Shown here: piece by piece, positions 1 through 8,332 of the stretch
How the letters are laid out: each line of letters starts with the position of its first letter
How positions within the stretch are numbered: the first letter of the stretch is position 1
Source: CAMDBL01 sp964498125
Lineage (GTDB): Bacteria; Pseudomonadota; Alphaproteobacteria; Rhizobiales; Hyphomicrobiaceae
Assembly (NCBI GenBank): GCA_964498125.1
Contig: CAZCGE010000046.1
Coordinates: 1-8,332 of the forward strand
DNA length: 8,332 nt
Reading direction: 5' to 3'
Position numbers and translations under genes: made by a program
The notes under the pieces: generated by a model
The model's database searches: none
The model's input: only the letters and a program-made list of their open reading frames with translations
Told to the model about the DNA's origin: nothing

Positions 1-13
1 GGCGTAGCCATCT

Positions 14-136
14 GCTGTCATCGCGGCATTTATTGCCGCGACCCATGCCACCGCACAATCGACAGTCGATGTTGTGGCGGGCTGGGTCGCGGGGACCCCG
101 ATCTGCATCGGGGCAGGCAAGCCCCGCGATGACAGC
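14..136. repeat. nested palindromic repeat element
   Basis: Three nested perfect inverted repeats are visible. The outer 13-base arms are at 14-26 and 124-136 (GCTGTCATCGCGG and its complement), the middle 10-base arms at 36-45 and 83-92, and an inner hairpin at 96-113 has 7-base arms and a 4-base loop. A further 8-base hairpin sits at 21-41 with loop TTTAT. No convincing gene overlaps it. The architecture is that of a dispersed palindromic or MITE-like repeat. Because dnaE is transcribed leftwards towards it, the element could also fold in the dnaE 3' transcript and act in termination or RNA stability. That role is inferred, and there is no clear T-tract. Confidence 0.6.
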
Positions 137-196
137 CGCGATAGGGGCGAGGCCCCCTTGAACGCCACACGCGCTCCAGCCATAGTGCAGCCGTCC

Positions 197-272
197 GGTC
201 CCGTAGCTCAGCGGATAGAGCATCGGTTTCCTAAACCGAGGGTCGCAGGTTCGAGTCCTGCCGGGATCGCCA
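197..272 (+). tRNA. tRNA-Arg (anticodon CCT)
   Basis: A full 76-base cloverleaf can be drawn. The acceptor stem GGTCCCG pairs with CGGGATC (one G-T pair). The D arm GCTC/GAGC follows. The anticodon stem TCGGT/ACCGA encloses loop TTCCTAA, giving anticodon CCT, which reads the Arg codon AGG. The T arm GCAGG/CCTGC has loop TTCGAGT. Discriminator G and CCA (270-272) are encoded in the DNA. The gene converges on dnaE, whose stop codon begins 11 bases beyond the tRNA 3' end. Confidence 0.96.
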
Positions 273-283
273 TACTTGGAGCG

Positions 284-3967
<3,684 letters not shown>

Positions 3968-4044
3968 GCGCGCAGGCTAACGCACCGGCGCTTCGGGGGG
4001 GAGAGCGCGAACGAACTTCTCAGCCGACTTTCACCACAATCCAC

Positions 4045-4650
4045 TCAGGCCAGTTCGGCATCAAGATCCTGCAGCCGGACGGCCAGCGCCGGCGCCAGCG
4101 ACGGAGTGAGCAAGTTGTCCTTCGCGAACGTCCGCCGGTAACCGTAGCCGCGCGCTGACGGCTTGCGATGAACCCGGGTTTCGAGGTTCACGGCGTTGAT
4201 CACCCAGTACTCCCGCACGCCCAGACTGGCATAGAGCGGCGCCTTGGTTGCCAGGTCGAACTTGAGGGTCGTATCGGCGACTTCGACGAGCAATGCGACA
4301 TCCGTGGCCGGCACCTTACCGAACACCCTCCAGGCGCGAGGAAATATCAGCAGGTCGGGTTCGCAATACGTTTCGGCGTTGGGCCGCCAGCCCAGTTCCT
4401 CGCGCAACCGCAGATTTTTGGGCAATCGGTCAACAAACCAATCGTGCAACTCGCCCCTGACGTTCTCGTGCTTGAGCCCCTTCGCCGCCATCGGTACCAG
4501 CTCCCCCCCGATCAGCTCGACCCGGTCGTCCTCCGTCAGGATGCCGAGCTCGATGAAACGATCGAACTCGGTCAGCGTCCAGCGCCACCGGGGCAGGCCT
4601 TCGGCGGCCTGGGTTGGCAATCGATTCGGGCGGAGAAGCTGCTCGTTCAT
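4045..4650 (-). CDS. Uma2 family (DUF820) restriction-endonuclease-fold protein
   Basis: With the ATG at 4650 the protein is 201 aa, a normal size for the family. The family pattern runs in order: TLTEFDRFIELG (26-36), VELIGGELVPM (44-54), a helix with GLKHENVRGELHDWF, EPDLLIF (97-103), LLVEVADTT (120-128), and K136 to I151 with LYASLGVREYWVI. D99, E123 and the lysine after the VEV strand fit a PD-(D/E)XK nuclease core. Function of these proteins in bacteria is mostly unknown, although many are annotated as putative endonucleases. An in-frame TTG at 4698 would add 16 residues, but the extension is unlike family N-termini and overlaps the promoter-like sequence. The gene begins 51 bases after arfB. 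No cognate methylase or toxin-antitoxin partner is visible. Confidence 0.87.
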   Translation of the reverse strand: MNEQLLRPNRLPTQAAEGLPRWRWTLTEFDRFIELGILTEDDRVELIGGELVPMAAKGLKHENVRGELHDWFVDRLPKNLRLREELGWRPNAETYCEPDLLIFPRAWRVFGKVPATDVALLVEVADTTLKFDLATKAPLYASLGVREYWVINAVNLETRVHRKPSARGYGYRRTFAKDNLLTPSLAPALAVRLQDLDAELA

Positions 4651-4657
4651 GATTCTC

Positions 4658-4686
4658 AGAATAAGGTACTGGTCGCGAGACTTCAA
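4658..4686 (-). promoter_or_regulatory. promoter-like sequence for the Uma2 gene
   Basis: Reading the minus strand, TTGAAG (4686-4681) is followed after exactly 17 bases by TATTCT (4663-4658). These match the -35 and -10 consensus at 4 of 6 and 5 of 6 positions. Only 7 bases separate the -10 box from the ATG at 4650, so a transcript starting at the usual distance would be leaderless or nearly so. This is a pattern match only. Confidence 0.4.
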
Positions 4687-4701
4687 CCGAAGGCGCAACC
4701 T

Positions 4702-5124
4702 TCAATCCATCCCCGGCTTCACGCGCCGCAGGCCTTTGACCGCGCCGCGGCGAACCTTGCCCTCGAGCCGGCGCTCCTTTGACGCGCGGGAGGGCCGAGT
4801 CTTCACGCGCACTTTGGGTATCACAGCCGCTTCAGCAATCAGCGCCACCAGCCGCGCCCGCGCATCGGCTCGGTTCATTTCCTGAGTGCGGTGGCGGTCG
4901 GCGCGGATGATCAGAATGTCGTCCTTGGTCAGGCGGCGGCCGGCCAGGCGGCGCAACCGCGCGCGCACGCCACCGAGCAGATTGGGCGAGGCACCCACAT
5001 TGAAGCGCAGCTCGACGGCGGTCGAGACCTTGTTGACGTTCTGCCCGCCCGGACCCGAGGCGCGCATGAACGTCTCCGTGATCTCGTCCTCGTCGATGGC
5101 AAGGCTCGGCGTGATGCTGATCAT
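4702..5124 (-). CDS. arfB: alternative ribosome-rescue factor ArfB (peptidyl-tRNA hydrolase, YaeJ type)
   Basis: ArfB frees ribosomes stalled at the 3' end of broken mRNA by hydrolysing peptidyl-tRNA, with its C-terminal tail probing the empty mRNA channel. The 140-aa protein has the release-factor-like catalytic domain with GPGGQNVNKVSTAVELRF (24-41), in which GGQ (26-28) is the catalytic motif. A long basic tail follows (about 104-138, including RPSRASKERRL). These are the two hallmarks separating ArfB from longer release factors. The start at 5124 gives MISITPSLAI, aligned with known ArfB N-termini. An ATG nine bases upstream (5133) would add MGA, and GGGTAG just before that ATG is a possible ribosome binding site for the 5124 start. 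It follows the carboxypeptidase gene by 58 bases, so co-transcription is possible. Confidence 0.93.
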   Translation of the reverse strand: MISITPSLAIDEDEITETFMRASGPGGQNVNKVSTAVELRFNVGASPNLLGGVRARLRRLAGRRLTKDDILIIRADRHRTQEMNRADARARLVALIAEAAVIPKVRVKTRPSRASKERRLEGKVRRGAVKGLRRVKPGMD

Positions 5125-5182
5125 GGCGCCCATCTACCCGTGATTCTGCGGCCGATCCAGGGCCCGGCTCTGGCGGTTCTGG

Positions 5183-6385
5183 CTAGATCAACACCCAGCG
5201 CAAGGTGAGATGCACCAGCGTATCGAAGCCGCGGCGGATGACGCCGGCCTGCCCGACGTCCTCGGCGGCGACCAGCGGCACCTCGTTGACGGCATTGGTT
5301 GCGCTGGTGATCCGCAGATAGCCCACCACGTCGCCCTTGCGCACCGGCGCCTTCAGCGGGCCCTTGTAGACGATCTCGCCCCTGATGCGCTGGTTGGCTG
5401 GCGGTCGCGGCAGCAGGATGGAAACATCGTCTTTGCCGGCGACCGGCACAAACATGCGATTGCCGCCCCAGACTCGCACCTCGCCGACCGTCTCGCCGGC
5501 ATCGAACACCCGGTATTCGACGAAGCTCTTGAACCCCCATTCCAACAATTTCTGCGCTTCGTTCTTGCGCTCATCGGCCGTCGCCAGTCCATTAACGACC
5601 GCAATCAGGCGCCGCTGGCCCTGCAGGGCCGAGGCGACCATGCCAAAGCCGGCTTCCTTGATATTGCCGGTCTTCATGCCGTCGACACCGATGCTGCCGG
5701 CCAGCAAAGGATTGCGATTGAAAAACTTGTGATGACGATACTGATATTCGCGCTGGGCGAAGATTGCATAATGCTGAGGATATTCGCGGATGATGTGGCG
5801 GGCCAAGACCGCCAGATCGCGCGCCGTCATCAGGTGTTCGGGGTGATGCAGCCCGGTGGCATTGCGAAACGTCGACTTGGTCAGGCCTAGGCGCTGGCCT
5901 TCTTCGGTCATCTGCTTGGCAAAGGTCGTCTCGTTGCCGGCCAGGCCCTCCGCCACCGCGATCGCCGCATCATTGCCGGACTGAACGATGATGCCCTGCA
6001 ATAACTCCTCGATCCGCGCCTTGCTGTTGACCGGCACCATCATCGCCGACGTGCCGGAGGGAGCGCCACCGGTCCGCCAGGCATTGACGCTCATGACGAA
6101 CTCGTCAGTGGTCCTGACCTTGCCGGCTTTCAGCGCCTTGAACAACATCGCCAGCGTCATCAGCTTGCTCATGCTGGCCGGCGACATCTGCTCTTCGGCG
6201 CGCAACTGGTAGAGGATCGAGCCGGTGCCGGCGTCCATGAGGGTCGCCTGGCGGGCTTTCGAGGCAAAGTCCGCCGCGGTCTGTGCGGCAACAGGCAGCG
6301 GCGGCAAGCCGAGGACCAAGAGATTGATCGCCAGCCCGAGTCTCGTCAGCCCAAGTCTCGTCAGACATGTCGCGCCAGACCTCAC
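5183..6385 (-). CDS. D-alanyl-D-alanine carboxypeptidase, PBP5/6 type (peptidase S11)
   Basis: This periplasmic penicillin-binding protein removes the terminal D-Ala from peptidoglycan stem peptides. All three active-site motifs are present, numbered from the GTG at 6385: SMSK (71-74, S71 being the acylated serine), SGN (136-138) and KTG (238-240). The C-terminal PBP5 beta-rich domain follows and ends in an amphipathic-looking stretch (VHLTLRWVLI) that could anchor it to the membrane. The N-terminus is a signal peptide with Arg-containing n-region, core LAINLLVLGL and likely cleavage after PVAA. An ATG at 6442 would give 419 aa. I prefer the GTG (400 aa) because AAGGGTGG (6400-6393) sits 7 bases before it and the promoter-like sequence would leave the ATG almost no leader. 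A 15-base tandem duplication lies in the signal peptide. Confidence 0.95.
   Translation of the reverse strand: MRSGATCLTRLGLTRLGLAINLLVLGLPPLPVAAQTAADFASKARQATLMDAGTGSILYQLRAEEQMSPASMSKLMTLAMLFKALKAGKVRTTDEFVMSVNAWRTGGAPSGTSAMMVPVNSKARIEELLQGIIVQSGNDAAIAVAEGLAGNETTFAKQMTEEGQRLGLTKSTFRNATGLHHPEHLMTARDLAVLARHIIREYPQHYAIFAQREYQYRHHKFFNRNPLLAGSIGVDGMKTGNIKEAGFGMVASALQGQRRLIAVVNGLATADERKNEAQKLLEWGFKSFVEYRVFDAGETVGEVRVWGGNRMFVPVAGKDDVSILLPRPPANQRIRGEIVYKGPLKAPVRKGDVVGYLRITSATNAVNEVPLVAAEDVGQAGVIRRGFDTLVHLTLRWVLI
6332..6361. repeat. two-copy 15-base tandem duplication in the signal peptide
   Basis: Two adjacent 15-base copies (6332-6346 and 6347-6361) differ at one position and encode TRLGLTRLGL in the n-region of the carboxypeptidase signal peptide. 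The size keeps the reading frame. Slipped-strand duplication is the simplest explanation, and it lengthens and adds positive charge to the n-region. Confidence 0.8.
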
Positions 6386-6392
6386 GATTGAG

Positions 6393-6400
6393 CCACCCTT
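6393..6400 (-). promoter_or_regulatory. ribosome binding site deciding the carboxypeptidase start
   Basis: On the minus strand AAGGGTGG lies 7 bases upstream of the GTG at 6385 and resembles the AAGGAGG consensus. Nothing similar precedes the in-frame ATG at 6442. Confidence 0.5.
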
Positions 6401-6452
6401 GAGCCTGTCAGAGCACCATCGGCATGCCGCGGCAACGCGCATGATCGCGCGT

Positions 6453-6482
6453 ACTATCTGGTGAGCCGCGCGGCGAAGTCAA
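6453..6482 (-). promoter_or_regulatory. promoter-like sequence for the carboxypeptidase gene
   Basis: TTGACT (6482-6477, 5 of 6 consensus) and GATAGT (6458-6453, 4 of 6) are 18 bases apart on the minus strand. The expected transcript start, near 6446, would leave about 4 bases before the ATG at 6442 but about 60 before the GTG at 6385, which supports the GTG start. Confidence 0.45.
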
Positions 6483-6780
6483 CGTGCAACGCGGCGCCCT
6501 GCCGGATACAAGCAGCAACCGTTGCCCGATTTGCGCAGAGACGCACGAATCGGCCCCGCCCGGATGGCAGGGGCCCCTGGCCATGAACCACTCCAGCGAG
6601 CACGTCCACGCCTTTCGGGCTCGCCGGCCTACCAATCCAAGAAGGCGACAACTCGCGAGCTACAAACACACGACAATCGATGCCCACCCTACACCCAAGT
6701 CGTCACCATCTTGTCGCCACTCCTCCAGGTCGCTAGGGTCAACCGCGTCGTTGCGGCTTGTCCCGTCGACAGCGACGCAC
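6483..6780. other. intergenic stretch before tRNA-Ser without a supported gene
   Basis: Open frames here on both strands (for example minus 6687-6454) lack ribosome binding sites, recognisable motifs or coherent protein composition. The only structure I see is a 9-base inverted repeat with one G-T pair just before the tRNA (GCGTCGTTG and CAGCGACGC, in the segment about 6747-6779). It could belong to the tRNA-Ser promoter region, but no clear -10 and -35 pair is visible. Confidence 0.4.
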
Positions 6781-6870
6781 GGATGGGTGGCCGAGTGGTT
6801 TAAGGCACCGGTCTTGAAAACCGGCGTGGGTTCACCCCCACCGGGGGTTCGAAACCCTCCCCATCCGCCA
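6781..6870 (+). tRNA. tRNA-Ser (anticodon TGA)
   Basis: A 90-base class II tRNA. The acceptor stem GGATGGG pairs with CCCATCC. The anticodon stem CCGGT/ACCGG holds loop CTTGAAA, giving anticodon TGA, which reads UCA. The long variable arm expected for tRNA-Ser (CGTGGGTTCACCCCCACC) forms a hairpin. The T arm has loop TTCGAAA, and discriminator G plus CCA are encoded. Its 3' end marks an abrupt change: everything to the right up to 8110 lacks an intact gene. tRNA-Ser genes are frequent integration sites for mobile elements. Confidence 0.97.
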
Positions 6871-6899
6871 GACCTATATTGATATCATTGAGTTATTCG

Positions 6900-7223
6900 C
6901 TATTTTGGATTATCCGCCCCAACATCCGCCCTAACAGCTAATTCGGATTGCGGCGGCTTGACGGGAACGTCTGCGACCAATTGACTCGATGTGGGCGGGC
7001 GCTCCACAGCCAGCCCAACGGCACGGCCACTCGACTGGGCGAGTTGCTTGATCGGCCGATGCAGTGAGACCTACTGCCCTTGTGAAATGTTGCGGATCAT
7101 GGCGCGTCGCGCTCTCCGAAGCGGTATCCGGGGCCGCGGTGGGAAGGCTTCATAGAAGGCACGCGCGGCGTCGTTAGTCGTGAATACGCGGCACGTGTAC
7201 GCAAAAGCGCAGTCTTAGAGCAT
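6900..7223 (-). pseudogene. decayed gene of unknown function with two in-frame stops
   Basis: A single minus-strand frame runs 108 codons from an ATG at 7223 to a final TAG at 6902-6900. It is broken by TAA at codon 3 and TAG at codon 51 (7073-7071). The ATG has an excellent ribosome binding site (GAGGAG, 5-base spacer). The segments between the stops look like protein: one contains RVFTTNDAARAFYEAF, and the last runs from HRPIKQLAQSSGRAVGL to SELAVRADVGADNPK. The middle, Arg-rich part reads more naturally in the +1 frame (GYRFGERDA), hinting at two compensating frameshifts. I do not recognise the family. The 3' end lies 29 bases from the tRNA-Ser 3' end, facing it. A chance open frame in GC-rich DNA remains possible. 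Confidence 0.45.
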
Positions 7224-7228
7224 TGGTT

Positions 7229-7234
7229 CTCCTC
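7229..7234 (-). promoter_or_regulatory. strong ribosome binding site before a 2-codon reading frame
   Basis: Reading the minus strand, GAGGAG is followed by AACCA and then ATG CTC TAA. TATAAA lies a few bases further upstream (within 7235-7242) and resembles a -10 box, but no good -35 is seen. The site is either the relic of the decayed gene's start or a minimal leader frame. Confidence 0.5.
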
Positions 7235-7461
7235 AATTTATAGCCCTCTCTCTCATTCATGCGTATTCGCTGCCGTATGCGGCATAATCGATTGCTTTCG
7301 TATTTAAATCAACGACTTGTGGAGCGTGAACGGCGCGGGTGCGCGCACCGCAGGTGCATAGGGTGTGAAGAGTACACGAGCCGGGTTTCTCTCCGCGGGC
7401 GCCGACAGTGGCCGGCAAGCAGAGCCGACCAACGAGCCCGGCGAAGCCACATTTTCTTGTC

Positions 7462-7491
7462 CGGCCGGGATTGCTTTTCCCGCCCCGGCCG
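7462..7491. repeat. inverted repeat CGGCCGG/CCGGCCG
   Basis: Perfect 7-base arms at 7462-7468 and 7485-7491 enclose a 16-base loop in which GGGA and TCCC could also pair. This is the first hairpin of the structured tract. No T-run follows, so it does not look like a simple terminator. Confidence 0.5.
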
Positions 7492-7525
7492 TGCGGTTCC
7501 CGCCAGCGCGGCGCGCAAGGCCCGA

Positions 7526-7575
7526 GTCAAGGCTGGCCGCCACTTCGGCGGCCACCCGCAGGGCGTGGCCTTGAC
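7526..7575. repeat. two-tier stem-loop structure
   Basis: An outer perfect 8-base stem, GTCAAGGC (7526-7533) with GCCTTGAC (7568-7575), encloses a perfect 7-base hairpin, GGCCGCC (7535-7541) with GGCGGCC (7547-7553), loop ACTTC. A 14-base unpaired segment follows on the 3' side. The nested arrangement resembles a structured RNA or a protein-recognised DNA cruciform. No known RNA family is recognised. Confidence 0.55.
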
Positions 7576-7722
7576 CGGCCGAGCACCGTGCTAGGCTTGT
7601 GGTGGCCGTGGCGATCATCGGCATGGCGTCCGTCTGACATTGTTCCGGCGGAGCGATCGTCGCCCGCCAGGGCCGAGACCCGCGGCTACCGGCCAGGCGG
7701 GGCTCGGTCGCGCGGCCAACGA

Positions 7723-7749
7723 GAGCGGCCCTGCTCGGCAGGGGCGCTC
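7723..7749. repeat. interrupted hairpin
   Basis: GAGCG (7723-7727) pairs with CGCTC (7745-7749) and CCCTGC (7729-7734) with GCAGGG (7738-7743). One G-G mismatch separates the two stems and TCG forms the loop. It lies 20 bases before the next hairpin. Confidence 0.5.
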
Positions 7750-7768
7750 GCCGCGCGGCAGAGCGCGA

Positions 7769-7789
7769 CCCTCGCCCGTTCGGCGAGGG
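7769..7789. repeat. 8-base perfect hairpin
   Basis: CCCTCGCC (7769-7776) pairs with GGCGAGGG (7782-7789) around loop CGTTC. No T-tract follows, so an intrinsic terminator is not well supported. It closes the structured tract, and base composition becomes more AT-rich from about 7798. Confidence 0.55.
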
Positions 7790-7825
7790 GCCGCCCCAAT
7801 CTCATCTAAAGACTTCAATTGGTAA

Positions 7826-7933
7826 CGATCGGGTGCCGGCGCCAGGACTATCCGCGACGCCGTGCTCACGCTCATAGGCCGCACCGGCGACAAGCACAGG
7901 CACGCTCGCGAAGCCTTTGCTGAACGAAAATGA
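7826..7933 (+). pseudogene. possible C-terminal coding remnant
   Basis: A frame bounded by TAA (7823-7825) and TGA (7931-7933) reads in part TIRDAVLTLIGRTGDKHR, then HAREAFAERK. This has the hydrophobic and charge spacing of a helical protein C-terminus. The only in-frame start is GTG at 7862, with no ribosome binding site at a useful distance. It may be the tail of a truncated gene. No family is assigned, and chance cannot be excluded. Confidence 0.2.
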
Positions 7934-8036
7934 ACCGCCATCCGCCTCGTCATGACCTCATGAATTGCCGTGCACCAAACCGGCGACGGCGTGCTTTTCT
8001 GCCGATAGATAGCTGCTAGCGCTTGCAAATGAGGTG

Positions 8037-8088
8037 TTGCGCGCTCATCATGATAGCAGATATAGTGTAAAATACTGATATCAGCTAT
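8037..8088 (+). promoter_or_regulatory. promoter-like sequence overlapped by a palindromic operator candidate
   Basis: TATAGT (8061-8066) matches the -10 consensus at 5 of 6 positions, 18 bases after a weak -35 (TTGCGC, 8037-8042). The -10 lies in the left arm of an imperfect inverted repeat, ATAGCAGATATAGT (8053-8066) against ACTGATATCAGCTAT (8074-8088), with a 7-base centre. The right arm contains the perfect palindrome CTGATATCAG (8075-8084). An operator over the promoter fits autoregulation, which is common for par operons. The binding protein is unknown. Confidence 0.45.
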
Positions 8089-8096
8089 TGTCCTAG

Positions 8097-8101
8097 AAGG
8101 A
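8097..8101 (+). promoter_or_regulatory. ribosome binding site of the ParA gene
   Basis: AAGGA lies 9 bases upstream of the ATG at 8111 and fixes the start. Confidence 0.7.
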
Positions 8102-8110
8102 CACGCGACG

Positions 8111-8332
8111 ATGCGCGTCATCACGATCGCATCGCCAAAGGGCGGCACCGGCAAGAGCACGGTGACGAGCGCACTCGCCGTGCGCGCCGCCCAGGAGAGC
8201 CTGCGTGTTGCCATCATCGATCTCAATGCCGACCAGGGCAGCCTCACGAAGTGGTGGATACTGCGTGGCGAGCCCATGAACCCGCGCCTTTTTCCCGATC
8301 CCGGCGACCTCATTGGCGATGTCGAGCTGCTG
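8111..8332 (+). CDS. parA: ParA/MinD-type partition ATPase (5' part, runs off the window)
   Basis: The first 74 codons are present. The protein begins MRVITIASPKGGTGKST, a deviant Walker A motif (KGGTGKST, 10-17) with the signature lysine K10 and the P-loop lysine K15 of ParA/MinD/Soj ATPases. The second conserved strand reads IIDLNADQGSLTKWW (35-49), where typical ParA proteins have D-x-DPQ. This gives LNADQ instead of DPQ and one more residue, while the GS..T.WW continuation is usual for plasmid and integrative-element ParA proteins. Such ATPases bind DNA non-specifically and move cargo, with a ParB or other partner, for segregation. The partner gene is not in the window. The start is supported by AAGGA 9 bases upstream, and a palindrome overlaps the probable promoter. 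Its position behind tRNA-Ser and decayed DNA suggests a mobile-element ParA rather than the chromosomal one. Confidence 0.88.
   Translation, partial: MRVITIASPKGGTGKSTVTSALAVRAAQESLRVAIIDLNADQGSLTKWWILRGEPMNPRLFPDPGDLIGDVELL

Larger units (their letters stand above)
7224..8110. other. gene-poor stretch between the decayed gene and parA
   Basis: No intact gene is supported over nearly 890 bases. From the left it holds a CT-rich tract (about 7244-7255), an AT-richer patch with a small hairpin (TGCCG/CGGCA, 7271-7284), the GC-rich multi-hairpin tract (about 7440-7800), a short coding-like remnant (7826-7933), and the palindrome plus promoter-like region before the ParA gene. Long open frames on both strands exist, but they have no ribosome binding sites or recognisable domains and are rich in Arg, Pro and Gly, as expected from noncoding GC-rich DNA. 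Confidence 0.5.

Noticed and set aside
5160..5176. Small imperfect hairpin after the carboxypeptidase stop
   Set aside because: One mismatch, a 3-base loop and no T-tract, so it is not a credible intrinsic terminator.
6454..6687. 77-codon minus-strand frame with GTG start upstream of the carboxypeptidase
   Set aside because: It covers the probable promoter of the carboxypeptidase gene and has no convincing ribosome binding site or motif.
6862..6930. 8-base direct repeat CATCCGCC at the tRNA-Ser 3' end (6862-6869) and at 6923-6930, with a 9-base match near 7938-7946
   Set aside because: Too short for an attachment-site duplication in GC-rich DNA. The second copy lies within the decayed reading frame.
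7271..7300. dif- or recombination-site-like patch (TGCCG/CGGCA hairpin followed by GCATAAT and AATCGATT)
   Set aside because: Only one recombinase arm resembles a dif half-site, and no matching second arm is present at the right spacing.
7304..7624. 106-codon minus-strand frame in the structured tract
   Set aside because: It has no ribosome binding site or family motif, and its sequence is dictated by the hairpins. A small unknown protein cannot be fully excluded.
7615..8313. 232-codon minus-strand frame opposite the ParA gene
   Set aside because: Its N-terminal third is the exact antisense of the ParA Walker region, and the remainder crosses the promoter, operator and hairpins.

Overview
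The window looks like chromosomal DNA from a GC-rich alphaproteobacterium. The evidence is the uniformly high GC, the DnaE and PBP5/6-type proteins with alphaproteobacterial-type sequence, tRNA genes with encoded CCA, and dispersed palindromic GC-rich repeats of a kind common in that class. I cannot name the genus.

Left part (1-6500) is core genome. A nested palindromic element (14-136) precedes tRNA-Arg(CCT) (197-272). Four genes then lie on the minus strand in the order PBP5/6-type D-Ala-D-Ala carboxypeptidase (6385 to 5183), arfB (5124 to 4702), a Uma2/DUF820 nuclease-fold protein (4650 to 4045) and dnaE (3967 to 284). They cover wall trimming, rescue of stalled ribosomes, a protein of unknown role, and chromosome replication. 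Gaps of 51 to 77 bases would allow read-through, but the carboxypeptidase and the Uma2 gene each have a promoter-like sequence of their own. dnaE carries a 112-base inverted pair of palindromic repeats inserted in frame, adding a low-complexity segment to the replicative polymerase.

Right part (6781-8332) looks like the edge of an accessory region. tRNA-Ser(TGA) is followed by about 1.24 kb with no intact gene. That stretch holds a decayed minus-strand gene (7223 to 6900) with a near-perfect ribosome binding site but a stop at codon 3 and a second internal stop, then a GC-rich tract with four hairpins (about 7440-7800), then a possible coding remnant (7826-7933). It ends in a palindrome overlapping a promoter-like sequence before a ParA/MinD-type ATPase gene that runs off the window end. 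A tRNA-Ser 3' end, decayed genes, structured noncoding DNA and a ParA gene together suggest the left end of an integrated element. This is inference: no integrase, att duplication or conjugation gene is visible here.
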